From: Dyella sp. C9
GTDB taxonomy: Bacteria; Pseudomonadota; Gammaproteobacteria; Xanthomonadales; Rhodanobacteraceae
Direction: 5' to 3'
Assembly (NCBI RefSeq): GCF_003332825.1
Contig: NZ_QIRF01000015.1
Location: forward strand, 1 to 64,000
DNA: 64,000 nucleotides
The notes beneath the pieces are model-generated. The model did not search any database and was not told the DNA's origin. It was given only the letters and a program-made list of their open reading frames with translations. A program made the translations under genes and the position numbers. Below, in pieces: positions 1-7,569 of the stretch; position 1 is the first letter of the stretch; the number at the start of each line of letters is the position of its first letter.

Positions 1-38
1 CCCTCACCCCAACCCCCTCCCCAGAAGGGAGAGGGGGT
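1..38. repeat. CCCTCACCCC-type palindromic repeat, copy 1
   Basis: Begins CCCTCACCCCAACCCCCTCC and folds into a short C-rich/G-rich hairpin closed by GGGAGAGGGGG. The same sequence recurs at 6381-6415. It lies just past the stop of the oxygenase gene at 47-982, so on the minus strand it may act as a 3' hairpin. The window edge may cut its left side. Confidence 0.6.
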
Positions 39-46
39 CAAGAGCG

Positions 47-982
47 TTAGATCAGCTTGATCTCGCGCAGGCGCTGCATCAGGTACTCGTGCGAGTTGAT
101 GCTGGTGTCGTAGCGGCGCGGGTTGTCCGCCGTGATGGTCTGCGGCAGCGGATCGAGCGCCACATCCGGATTCGGATGCAGGAAGTACGGCACCGAATAA
201 CGCGGCTTGCGTGCGTTGTCGTTCTGGGGATTCACCACGCGGTGCGTGGTCGACGGATACACGTGGTTGGTCAGGCGCTGCAGCATGTCGCCGATGTTCA
301 CCACGATGGCGTCGCCCTCGGTGGTGATGGGCAGCCATTCGCCTTCGCGCGTGAGCACCTCGAGGCCTTCGGCGCTGGCGCCCACCAGCAGGGTGATGAA
401 GTTGATGTCCTCGTGTGCGCCGGCGCGCACGTTCGGCACGTTTTCCTCGGTGATCGGCGGGTAGTGGATGGGGCGCAGGATGGAATTACCCTGGTCGATC
501 TTGTCGTCGAAGAAGTTCTCGGGCAGGTCGATGTGCAGCGCCAGCGCGCGCAGCACGCGGCTACCCAGCTGGTCCAGCGCGTCGAACAGGCCATAGCCGT
601 ACTGCCTGAAGCTTTCCACCTCTTCCGGCCAGATGTTCGGCGGCATCACGTCGGCAAAGCGGGAGTCGCGCGGAATCTCGCGACCGATGTGCCAGAACTC
701 CTTGAGGTCGGCGTACTTGCTGTCCTTGGCCGTCTCCACCTTGTACGGCGTGTAGCCGCGCGCGCCGCCGCTGCCGGGCACGTGGTACTTCTGCTTGGTT
801 TCGGCCGGCAGCGCAAAGAAGCGCTGGAAGGCATCGTAGGCGCCGTCGATCAGCTCACGGGGAATGCCGTGGCCGCTGATGCAGCAGAAACCGTATTCGC
901 GATATGCGTTGCCGAGTTCGGAGACGAATGCGGCGCGATCGGTATCGTATCGACGGATGTCGAGGGTCGGAACTTTCTTCAT
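47..982 (-). CDS. isopenicillin N synthase-family 2-oxoglutarate/Fe(II) oxygenase
   Basis: A 311-residue protein of the non-haem iron dioxygenase superfamily. The N-terminal DIOX_N-like part (about residues 5-110, with YGFCCISGHGIP) precedes a jelly-roll domain. Iron ligands are visible as H-x-D in GAHEDINFITLL and a later His in TTHRVVNP, followed by the R-x-S of RYSVPYF that binds the 2-oxoacid. Length fits the family (about 300-340). The substrate cannot be told: relatives include flavone/gibberellin-type oxygenases and the bacterial ethylene-forming enzyme. ATG at 982 is the only sensible start. It follows glmM on the same strand after a 206 bp gap that holds a large inverted repeat, so it is probably transcribed at least partly separately. 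Confidence 0.85.
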   Translation of the reverse strand: MKKVPTLDIRRYDTDRAAFVSELGNAYREYGFCCISGHGIPRELIDGAYDAFQRFFALPAETKQKYHVPGSGGARGYTPYKVETAKDSKYADLKEFWHIGREIPRDSRFADVMPPNIWPEEVESFRQYGYGLFDALDQLGSRVLRALALHIDLPENFFDDKIDQGNSILRPIHYPPITEENVPNVRAGAHEDINFITLLVGASAEGLEVLTREGEWLPITTEGDAIVVNIGDMLQRLTNHVYPSTTHRVVNPQNDNARKPRYSVPYFLHPNPDVALDPLPQTITADNPRRYDTSINSHEYLMQRLREIKLI

Positions 983-1016
983 GGCTTGTCCACAGGTTGT
1001 GCGTGCGGTCCACTTG

Positions 1017-1116
1017 GAGTCTGCTCAACATCTCCATGCAGCCCGCGCCGGGCCCTGGGACCAATCCACCGGGCCGGCCATGCCGGCGCGGCCCCATGGA
1101 GATGTTGAGCAGACTC
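1017..1116. repeat. 100-bp inverted repeat with 22-nt perfect arms
   Basis: Arms 1017-1038 and 1095-1116 are perfect reverse complements over 22 nt (left arm begins GAGTCTGCTCAACATCTCCA when read from 1017 allowing for its first base). An imperfect inner stem (GCCCGCGCCGG against CCGGCGCGGCC) extends the fold. It lies between glmM and the oxygenase gene, ending 35 bp before the latter's ATG. No T-tract follows on the minus strand, so it is not a standard intrinsic terminator. It could be a miniature mobile palindrome, an mRNA processing site or an attenuator. Confidence 0.7.
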
Positions 1117-1188
1117 TTCAATCCGCCACCGCAGGGGCGGGGCACGTCGGGCCAATCCTTGGCGACCTGGGAAGAACTGCTTACAGGC

Positions 1189-2541
1189 TCACGAACGTTC
1201 TGCGGCAGATTTTACGACACCTGCCAGCTTTTCGGCCAATTGGCGCACTTCGGCCTCGTCGCCGGCCTCCACCGTGACGCGCACCAGCGGCTCGGTGCCC
1301 GAGGCGCGCAGCACCACGCGGCCACGTCCGGCCAGCGCGGCCTCGGTCTCGGCAAGGGCCGCCTTCACGGCCTCCCCGCCCAGGGCCTCGCGGGCACCGG
1401 CGGCGCGCACGTTGATCATCACCTGGGGCATCTTGTGCAGGCCCTGCCGGGCCGCCACGAAGTCCTGGCGACTGGACACCAGCGCCTCGAGCACAGCCAG
1501 CGCGGACACGATGCCGTCGCCGGTGGTGGCGCGATCCAGGCACAGGATGTGGCCCGAGGTCTCGCCACCCAGGTTGCCGCCGTGGGTCTTGAGCTGCTGC
1601 AGCACGTAACGGTCACCCACGTTGGCACGGATCAGCTGCACGTCCAGCCGGCCCAGCGCCAGCTGCAGGCCGTAGTTGCTCATCAGCGTACCCACTACCG
1701 GGCCGCGCAGGCGGCCCTGTGCGTGCCAGGCATTGGCCAGCACATAGAGGATGTCGTCGCCATCGCCGAGCTTGCCGTTGCGGTCGACCAGTTGCACGCG
1801 ATCGCCGTCGCCATCGAAGGCGATGCCGATGTCGGCGCCCTGCTCGACCACGGCGTGCTGCAGCGCCTGCGGATGAGTGGAGCCCACGTCGCGATTGATG
1901 TTGAAGCCATCGGGATGATCGCCCAGCGTGACGACCTGCGCACCCAGCTCGGAAAACACCTTCGGTGCCACCTGGTAGGTTGCGCCGTTGGCGCAATCGA
2001 GCACGATCTTCATGCCACGCAGACTGAAATCGCCAGCCACGGTGGACTTGCAGAACTCGGCGTAGCGCGTCACCGCATCGGCCACGCGGATGGCCTTGCC
2101 AAGCTGTTCCGAGGGCACGGTGGTGAAGTCGAGATCCAGCTCCTGCTCGATCGCCAGCTCGATCTCGTCGGACAGCTTCTCGCCATTGGCCGAGAAGAAC
2201 TTGATGCCGTTGTCGTGATGCGGATTATGCGAGGCGCTGATGACGATGCCGGCGTCGGCGCGCAGCGAACGGGTCAGGAAGGCCACGGCCGGCGTGGGCA
2301 TCGGGCCCAGCAGACCCACGTCAGCACCGGCGGCGACCAGGCCAGCCTCCAGCGCCGACTCGAACATGTAGCCGGAAACGCGGGTGTCCTTGCCGATGAG
2401 CACCTTGGGCCGCACGTGACCGTGCCTTGCCAGCACCACACCCACTGCGCGCCCCAGCTTGAGCATGAAATCCGCACTGATCGGCCACTCGCCCACCAGG
2501 CCGCGAATGCCGTCGGTTCCGAAATATTTGCGTTGCGTCAT
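1189..2541 (-). CDS. glmM: phosphoglucosamine mutase GlmM
   Basis: Converts glucosamine-6-phosphate to glucosamine-1-phosphate in the cytoplasm, feeding UDP-GlcNAc for peptidoglycan and LPS. The 450-residue protein has the usual family length (about 445). It starts [14 protein letters not shown]; the active-site phosphoserine is S104 in [16 protein letters not shown], the metal loop is DGDGDR, and the sugar-phosphate loop near the C-terminus is [11 protein letters not shown]. The frame stays open upstream to about 2757, but homology begins at the ATG at 2541. It lies 64 bp after folP on the same strand, the same folP-glmM order as in Escherichia coli, and is very likely in one operon with orn and folP. 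Confidence 0.97.
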   Translation of the reverse strand: MTQRKYFGTDGIRGLVGEWPISADFMLKLGRAVGVVLARHGHVRPKVLIGKDTRVSGYMFESALEAGLVAAGADVGLLGPMPTPAVAFLTRSLRADAGIVISASHNPHHDNGIKFFSANGEKLSDEIELAIEQELDLDFTTVPSEQLGKAIRVADAVTRYAEFCKSTVAGDFSLRGMKIVLDCANGATYQVAPKVFSELGAQVVTLGDHPDGFNINRDVGSTHPQALQHAVVEQGADIGIAFDGDGDRVQLVDRNGKLGDGDDILYVLANAWHAQGRLRGPVVGTLMSNYGLQLALGRLDVQLIRANVGDRYVLQQLKTHGGNLGGETSGHILCLDRATTGDGIVSALAVLEALVSSRQDFVAARQGLHKMPQVMINVRAAGAREALGGEAVKAALAETEAALAGRGRVVLRASGTEPLVRVTVEAGDEAEVRQLAEKLAGVVKSAAERS

Positions 2542-2605
2542 CGTCCTACTCCTGCTGGCGCCAGTCGCGGCCGGCGCCTGTGATCCCTGCCCTCGACGGA
2601 CCTGT

Positions 2606-3514
2606 TTATTCGTCGTCCGGCCAACGCGGAGCAGCCGGCCGGGTATCGCGCCGCTCCGGCTGGTCGCCCGCCTGTACCGCATGCCACACCGCCAGGGCAT
2701 CCACCGTGGGCGCCACGTCGTGCACGCGCACCACGCGCGCGCCGCGCTGCGCGGCAATGAGCGCCGCCGCCACTGATCCCACCGCGCGATCCACGGGTGC
2801 GTCGCGACCGGTCATGGCGCCAATCATCGATTTGCGGGACATGCCCACGTAAACGCCGCTGCCGAGGCTGCTGAAACGCTCCAGGGCGCGCAGCAGCGCG
2901 AGGTTGTGCTCGAGTGTCTTGCCGAAGCCGAAACCCGGGTCGACCATCACCTTGCGTCGATCGATGCCGGCCATCTCGCAGGCAAACAGGCGATCGGTGA
3001 GGAAGCGATGCACCTCGCCCACCACATCGTCGTAATGCGGGTCATCCTGCATGCTGCGCGGCTCGCCGAGCATGTGCATCAGGCACACCGGCACGCCCCG
3101 CTGCGCCACCGTGTCCAGCGCACCCTCGCGCCGCAGGGCATACACGTCGTTGATCATGCCGGCGCCCGCGGCCACGGCCGCACGCATCACTTCCGGCTTG
3201 GAGGTATCGATCGCCAACGGTACCGACGTGCGCGCGGCGAGCTGCTCGAGCACCGGCACCACGCGGCGCAATTCCTCCTCCAGCGGCACCTCGTCCGAGC
3301 CGGGCCGGGTGGATTCGCCGCCGATATCGAGCATGTCGGCCCCCTCTTCCACCATGCGCAGGCCATGCGCGACGGCCTCGTCGATGCCGGCATGGTGGCC
3401 GCCATCGGAAAACGAGTCAGGGGTGACATTGAGGATGCCCACCACGCGCGGCCGGTCGAGCTTCAGCGGCCGGCCGGCGCAATCGAGCACGGGAGCAAAC
3501 AGATCGAGGGACAT
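2606..3514 (-). CDS. folP: dihydropteroate synthase FolP
   Basis: Joins p-aminobenzoate to 6-hydroxymethyl-dihydropterin pyrophosphate in folate synthesis; it is the sulfonamide target. The 302-residue TIM-barrel protein shows the pterin-binding signatures [15 protein letters not shown] near the N-terminus and [14 protein letters not shown] around residue 60, plus the later [11 protein letters not shown] and the SRKS loop. The C-terminal about 20 residues are charged and slightly longer than in E. coli. It starts 24 bp after orn and ends 64 bp before glmM, so the three genes probably share one message. Confidence 0.97.
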   Translation of the reverse strand: MSLDLFAPVLDCAGRPLKLDRPRVVGILNVTPDSFSDGGHHAGIDEAVAHGLRMVEEGADMLDIGGESTRPGSDEVPLEEELRRVVPVLEQLAARTSVPLAIDTSKPEVMRAAVAAGAGMINDVYALRREGALDTVAQRGVPVCLMHMLGEPRSMQDDPHYDDVVGEVHRFLTDRLFACEMAGIDRRKVMVDPGFGFGKTLEHNLALLRALERFSSLGSGVYVGMSRKSMIGAMTGRDAPVDRAVGSVAAALIAAQRGARVVRVHDVAPTVDALAVWHAVQAGDQPERRDTRPAAPRWPDDE

Positions 3515-3538
3515 GGAAACTCCCGTATACAGGCTGGA

Positions 3539-4099
3539 TCAGGACTCGCCGGCCAGCGGCCCCATGAACTGGCGGTAGTAGCGAAGCTCGTCGATGGAGT
3601 CGCGGATATCCGACAGCGCGGTATGTGCCGATTCCTTGGAAAAGCCCTTGCCAATGCTCGGCGCCCAGCGGCGTGCCAGTTCCTTGAGCGTGGACACGTC
3701 GAGGTTGCGGTAATGGAAATAACGCTCAAGCCGCGGCATCTGGCGATGCAGGAAGCGGCGATCCTGGCAGATCGAATTGCCGCACATCGGCGACTTGCCA
3801 GCCGGCACCCACTCCTTGAGGAAATCCAGCGTGGCCTGCTCGGCTGCACCGTGGTCGTCGGCCGAAGCCACCACCTGGTCCCACAGGCCCGAACGGCGGT
3901 GTTGGTTGCGGTTCCATGCATCCATGCCCTCCAGCCGCTCCAGCGGATGGCGAATCGCGAACACCGGGCCTTCGGCGAGGATGCGAAGGTCCTTGTCGGT
4001 GACGATGGTGGCGATCTCGAGGATGGAGTCGGTATCCGTATCAAGCCCGGTCATTTCCAGGTCGATCCAGATCAGATTGTCTTCGTTCGCTTGGCTCAT
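3539..4099 (-). CDS. orn: oligoribonuclease Orn
   Basis: A 3'-to-5' exoribonuclease that degrades very short RNA oligonucleotides, including pGpG from cyclic-di-GMP breakdown. The 186-residue protein is a DEDDh exonuclease: D13 and E15 in [11 protein letters not shown], an internal aspartate in the middle third ([11 protein letters not shown]), and the His/Asp pair near residues 159-164 in [11 protein letters not shown]. Length matches the family (about 180). It heads the minus-strand operon with folP and glmM and is divergent from sbcB, with 104 bp between the two starts. The window's PilZ protein is a possible functional neighbour through cyclic-di-GMP, though not a genetic one. Confidence 0.97.
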   Translation of the reverse strand: MSQANEDNLIWIDLEMTGLDTDTDSILEIATIVTDKDLRILAEGPVFAIRHPLERLEGMDAWNRNQHRRSGLWDQVVASADDHGAAEQATLDFLKEWVPAGKSPMCGNSICQDRRFLHRQMPRLERYFHYRNLDVSTLKELARRWAPSIGKGFSKESAHTALSDIRDSIDELRYYRQFMGPLAGES

Positions 4100-4203
4100 G
4101 CGCCCTCCTGGGGCCGAAGTCTAGCAGCAGGCTCCCGCCTGCCACCCCGTTTTTCGTCAATGGGCCTGTATGGGCCCGCGCAGAGGCATGCGATCATCCC
4201 GCC

Positions 4204-5652
4204 ATGCAGACCTTCTTCTGGCACGACTACGAGACTTTCGGCGCCGATACGTGGCGCGACCGTCCGGTACAGTTCGCCGGCATCCGCACCAATCTTGAGC
4301 TGGAGATCGTGGGCGAGCCGGTGATGTTCTTCGGCAAGCCGCCCCGCGAGATGCCGCCCCACCCCGAGGCCTGCCTGATCACCGGGATCACCCCGCAGCA
4401 GGCCGAGCGCGAGGGCGTGATCGAAGCCGACTTCGCCGCCCGCGTACATGAGCAGCTGGCCCAGCCCGGTACCTGCGGCGTGGGCTACAACTCCTTGCGT
4501 TTCGACGACGAGATCACCCGCCAGCTGCTCTACCGCAACATGTTCGAACCCTACGGGCGCGAATGGGAGAACGGCAACTCGCGCTGGGACCTGATCGACC
4601 TGGTACGCATGTGTCAGGCCCTGCGCCCGGAGGGCATCGTGTGGCCCACGCGCGAGGATGGCTCGCCCAGCTTCAAGCTGGAGCACCTCGCAACGGCCAA
4701 CCACCTGCAGCAGGAGCGCGCGCACGACGCGCTGTCGGACGTGCATGCGGTGATCGACCTGGCCCGCCTGATCCGCGTGCGCCAGCCGCGCCTGTGGGAC
4801 TGGTACTTCAGCCTGCGTCGCAAACAGCGCGTGTTCGAGCTGCTGGACGTGACCACGATGGCGCCGTTGGTGCATGTTTCCTCACGCTACCCCGCCAGCC
4901 GCCATTGCCTGGCCGTGATCGCGCCGCTGGCTGCGCACCCGACGCGCCCGGCAGAAATCATCGTGTACGACCTGGCCGCCGACCCTTCGGAGCTGCTGGC
5001 ACTGGACGAGGATGAGATCGCCGATCGCGTATTCACCGCCACCGCCGACCTCCCGGAAGGCGTCACCCGCATCCCGCTGCGCACCGTGCGCGCCAACCGG
5101 GCCCCGGCGCTGGCGCCGCTATCGACGCTCAAGGGCGTGGACCTGGAGCGCCTGCAGATCGACCTGGATCGAGCACAAGCCCATCGCGACATGCTCGCCT
5201 CGGCCGAGGGGCTGGCCGCCAAGCTGCGCCGCGTGTTCCAGCGCGCATCCGACCTGCCGCCACCGGCGGACCCGGAGCTGGCCCTGTACGGCGGATTCCT
5301 GCCCGATGCAGACAAGCGCCTGCTGACCGAGGTGCGCGGCACGCCGCCCGAACAGCTGGGGCAACGTGAATTCCCGTTCCGCGACCCGCGCTATGCCGAG
5401 CTGCTGTTCCGCTACCGCGCCCGCAACTGGCCCGAAACCCTGAGCGCGGATGAACAGGCGCGCTGGAACGATTTCTGTCGGAATCGCCTGTACCGGCACA
5501 CGCCATTGACCAACCTGACCCTCGACGAATACTTCGCCCGCATCGCCCAGTTGCGCACCGAGCCTGCGCGACAAGGCCAACTGGCCGTGCTGGACCAGTT
5601 GCAACTGTGGGGCGAGCAGCTCGCCGCAGAGTTCACTCCCCTGTCCGCTTGA
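4204..5652 (+). CDS. sbcB: exodeoxyribonuclease I SbcB (ExoI)
   Basis: Degrades single-stranded DNA 3' to 5' and acts in recombination and mismatch repair. The 482-residue protein (E. coli 475) has the DEDDh residues D8 and E10 in HDYETFGADTW, D101/D102 after NSLRF, and H174/D179 in RAHDALSDVHAV. After the exonuclease domain (1-200) come the SH3-like and C-terminal helical parts of the ExoI family, ending in an LWGEQ segment. ATG at 4204 is preceded by a short gap that also serves orn on the other strand. The DUF2461 gene follows after 7 bp and is probably co-transcribed. Confidence 0.95.
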   Translation: MQTFFWHDYETFGADTWRDRPVQFAGIRTNLELEIVGEPVMFFGKPPREMPPHPEACLITGITPQQAEREGVIEADFAARVHEQLAQPGTCGVGYNSLRFDDEITRQLLYRNMFEPYGREWENGNSRWDLIDLVRMCQALRPEGIVWPTREDGSPSFKLEHLATANHLQQERAHDALSDVHAVIDLARLIRVRQPRLWDWYFSLRRKQRVFELLDVTTMAPLVHVSSRYPASRHCLAVIAPLAAHPTRPAEIIVYDLAADPSELLALDEDEIADRVFTATADLPEGVTRIPLRTVRANRAPALAPLSTLKGVDLERLQIDLDRAQAHRDMLASAEGLAAKLRRVFQRASDLPPPADPELALYGGFLPDADKRLLTEVRGTPPEQLGQREFPFRDPRYAELLFRYRARNWPETLSADEQARWNDFCRNRLYRHTPLTNLTLDEYFARIAQLRTEPARQGQLAVLDQLQLWGEQLAAEFTPLSA

Positions 5653-5659
5653 GCCCGAC

Positions 5660-6346
5660 ATGCCGAACGCCTACTTCACCCCCGCCACCTTCCGTTTCCT
5701 GCGCTCGCTGGCCAAGAACAACAACCGCGAGTGGTTCCAGGCGCACAAGGACGATTACGAGCGCGACGTACGCGAGCCATTCCTTGCCCTGATCGGCGAC
5801 CTGCAAGCGCCGCTCGCCAAGATCAGCCCACACTACCGCGCCGACCCGCGCAAGGTGGGTGGCTCGCTGTTCCGCATCCATCGCGACACGCGCTTCTCCA
5901 ACGACAAGCAGCCGTACAAGCCCTGGCAAGGGGCGCGCTTCTATCACGAGCGCCGCAACGAGGTGCACGCCCCTTCGTTCTACATGCATATCCAGCCCGG
6001 CGACTGTTTCGCGGGCGGCGGCATGTGGCACCCGGAGTCCGATGCGCTCAAGCGCATCCGCGAGTTCCTCACCGACAATCCGGAAGCGTGGAAGCGCGCA
6101 ACGCGCAGCAAGTCGTTCCGCGACAACTTCGAGTTCTGGGGTGAATCACTGACGCGTCCGCCACGCGGCTACGACCCGAACCACGAGCTGATCGACGACA
6201 TCAAGCGCAAGGACTTTGCCTGCGGCGAGGGCTTCGACGAAAAGCTGGCCTGCTCCACCGAACTGCTGCCATGGCTGGTGGATACGTACAAGCGGGTGGC
6301 GCCAATGATCGACTATCTGTGCGCGTCGCAAGAGCTGGATTTCTGA
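5660..6346 (+). CDS. DUF2461 (TIGR02453) family protein
   Basis: A 228-residue protein with the typical DUF2461 opening FTPATFRFLRSLAKNNNREWF and the later motifs RDTRFSNDKQPYKPW and FYMHIQPGDCFAGGGMW. The family is widespread and its biochemical function is unknown; no catalytic residues are established. It starts 7 bp after the stop of sbcB, so translation is probably coupled to the exonuclease gene. It ends near the second CCCTCACCCC repeat, which separates it from the convergent LysR gene. Confidence 0.9.
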   Translation: MPNAYFTPATFRFLRSLAKNNNREWFQAHKDDYERDVREPFLALIGDLQAPLAKISPHYRADPRKVGGSLFRIHRDTRFSNDKQPYKPWQGARFYHERRNEVHAPSFYMHIQPGDCFAGGGMWHPESDALKRIREFLTDNPEAWKRATRSKSFRDNFEFWGESLTRPPRGYDPNHELIDDIKRKDFACGEGFDEKLACSTELLPWLVDTYKRVAPMIDYLCASQELDF

Positions 6347-6380
6347 GCTTGGCGCAGTGGAAGGTTGCGCAAGCGTCGCA

Positions 6381-6415
6381 CCCTCACCCCAACCCCTCTC
6401 CCGAGGGGAGAGGGG
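6381..6415. repeat. CCCTCACCCC-type palindromic repeat, copy 2
   Basis: A 10-bp perfect stem, CCCCTCTCCC (6393-6402) and GGGAGAGGGG (6406-6415), with a 3-nt loop, preceded by CCCTCACCCCAA. It sits in the 78 bp between two convergent genes and could end transcription from both sides. It is the same repeat as at positions 1-38. Repeats of this form are scattered in many GC-rich gammaproteobacterial genomes. Confidence 0.7.
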
Positions 6416-6424
6416 CTATAAGGT

Positions 6425-7336
6425 TCAAGCCGACTCTTCGATCAATCGCAGCCCGGGCCGCTGCTTTGCCAACTTGCGCAACAACACGGCGAAATTCTGC
6501 AGGTCTACATGCCAGGGCGACGCCTCGCGCCAGTAAAGGGCGATCTCGCGACCCGGCGCCTGTCCCTTCAGCTTGGACAACACGATGTTCGGCATCGACG
6601 CGAGGCGGTCGTGCGCCAGCGCTGGCACCAGGGCGTAGCCGCCGCGCAGCTCCACCAGCGCGGCCAGGCTCTCCAGGCTCACGTCCTGCACGTGGCCGCC
6701 GCCGAGCACGTCTTCGCAATGACTCTCGGTCATCAGCGTGGCGTCGCCGGCTTCCAGTTGCTCCAGGTCCACGTGGCGCTTGCCGGCCAGCGGATGGTCG
6801 GCGCGGAACATCACCTCCCAGGGCTCGAAAAACACCGGCCGCACGGCCACGCCACTGACCGGCGCCGCGAGCGGAGCCAATACGGCATCCAGTTCGCCCT
6901 CGTTCAAGCGCCGCAACAGGCCGCGCGGCTTGCCCTCCGAAAGGCTCAACCGGGTACCGGGAAAATGCTGGGGAAACGGCGTAATCAGGTGCGGCAGCAG
7001 ATACGGCCCCAGCGAAGCCGGCACACCCAGGCGCAATTCACCGCCAAAGGCCACCTCGCCCGCCCGCGCCACCTGCTGCAGATGCTCGGCCGCTGCCAGC
7101 ACCGCATCGATCTGCTCGAGCAGCCGCTGCCCACCCGCGGTGGGCACCACCCGGCGACCGCCGCGCTCGAACAACGGAGCGCCCAGTGCCTGCTCCACCT
7201 TCTGCACCTGGTGCGACAGCCCCGACGGACTGATGTGCATCGCCCGCGCCGCGCTGTTGAAGCTGCCATGGCGGCGCACCGCCTGCACCAGCATCAGGTC
7301 GCGGATCGAGACTACCGAAAGGTGGGAAGAGATCAT
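6425..7336 (-). CDS. LysR-family regulator, OxyR-like, single cysteine
   Basis: A 303-residue LysR-type regulator: winged HTH at residues 8-67 (SFNSAARAMHISPSGLSHQV) and a substrate-binding-type effector domain from about 95. The layout is closest to OxyR, including a Cys at about residue 207 in MTESHCEDVL, where OxyR has its peroxide-sensing G-H-C motif. It is the only cysteine in the protein, so an OxyR-type intramolecular disulfide cannot form. ATG at 7336 was chosen because HTH homology starts right after it; the frame is open further upstream without homology. It lies downstream of acnB on the same strand, beyond the acnB terminator. Target genes cannot be inferred. Confidence 0.85.
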   Translation of the reverse strand: MISSHLSVVSIRDLMLVQAVRRHGSFNSAARAMHISPSGLSHQVQKVEQALGAPLFERGGRRVVPTAGGQRLLEQIDAVLAAAEHLQQVARAGEVAFGGELRLGVPASLGPYLLPHLITPFPQHFPGTRLSLSEGKPRGLLRRLNEGELDAVLAPLAAPVSGVAVRPVFFEPWEVMFRADHPLAGKRHVDLEQLEAGDATLMTESHCEDVLGGGHVQDVSLESLAALVELRGGYALVPALAHDRLASMPNIVLSKLKGQAPGREIALYWREASPWHVDLQNFAVLLRKLAKQRPGLRLIEESA

Positions 7337-7463
7337 CCGCTGGGTGCTGGCCTGGCCTGTGACAGGGCGAAAGCATAAACGAGCCGGAGCGCGCGGCGCG
7401 CACCCATCACCCAATCCGGCCACGCCACCTGTGCGCGAAAGGTCCGCGAAGCGGCTGGGCCAC

Positions 7464-7490
7464 GGCCGCCCACAGGGTGGGCTCCCGCTA
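7464..7490 (-). repeat. REP-like palindrome
   Basis: Read on the minus strand this is TAGCGGGAGCCCACCCTGTG followed by GGCGGCC. The palindrome is GCCCAC-CCT-GTGGGC. It shares the GGAGC-CCACCCTGTG-GCG layout with three elements behind acnA (13437, 13563, 13621). It lies between acnB and the LysR gene. Confidence 0.55.
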
Positions 7491-7510
7491 AGGAAGGGCA
7501 CCACATCAGC

Positions 7511-7540
7511 CAAAAAGAAAGGGCGGCTTGCGCCGCCCTT
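7511..7540 (-). terminator. intrinsic terminator of acnB
   Basis: Stem AAGGGCGGC (7519-7527) with GCCGCCCTT (7532-7540), 4-nt loop. On the minus strand it is followed by TCTTTTT. It starts 30 bp beyond the acnB stop codon. Confidence 0.85.
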
Positions 7541-7569
7541 CCTCATCATCTGCCGATGACTTGCCGCGC

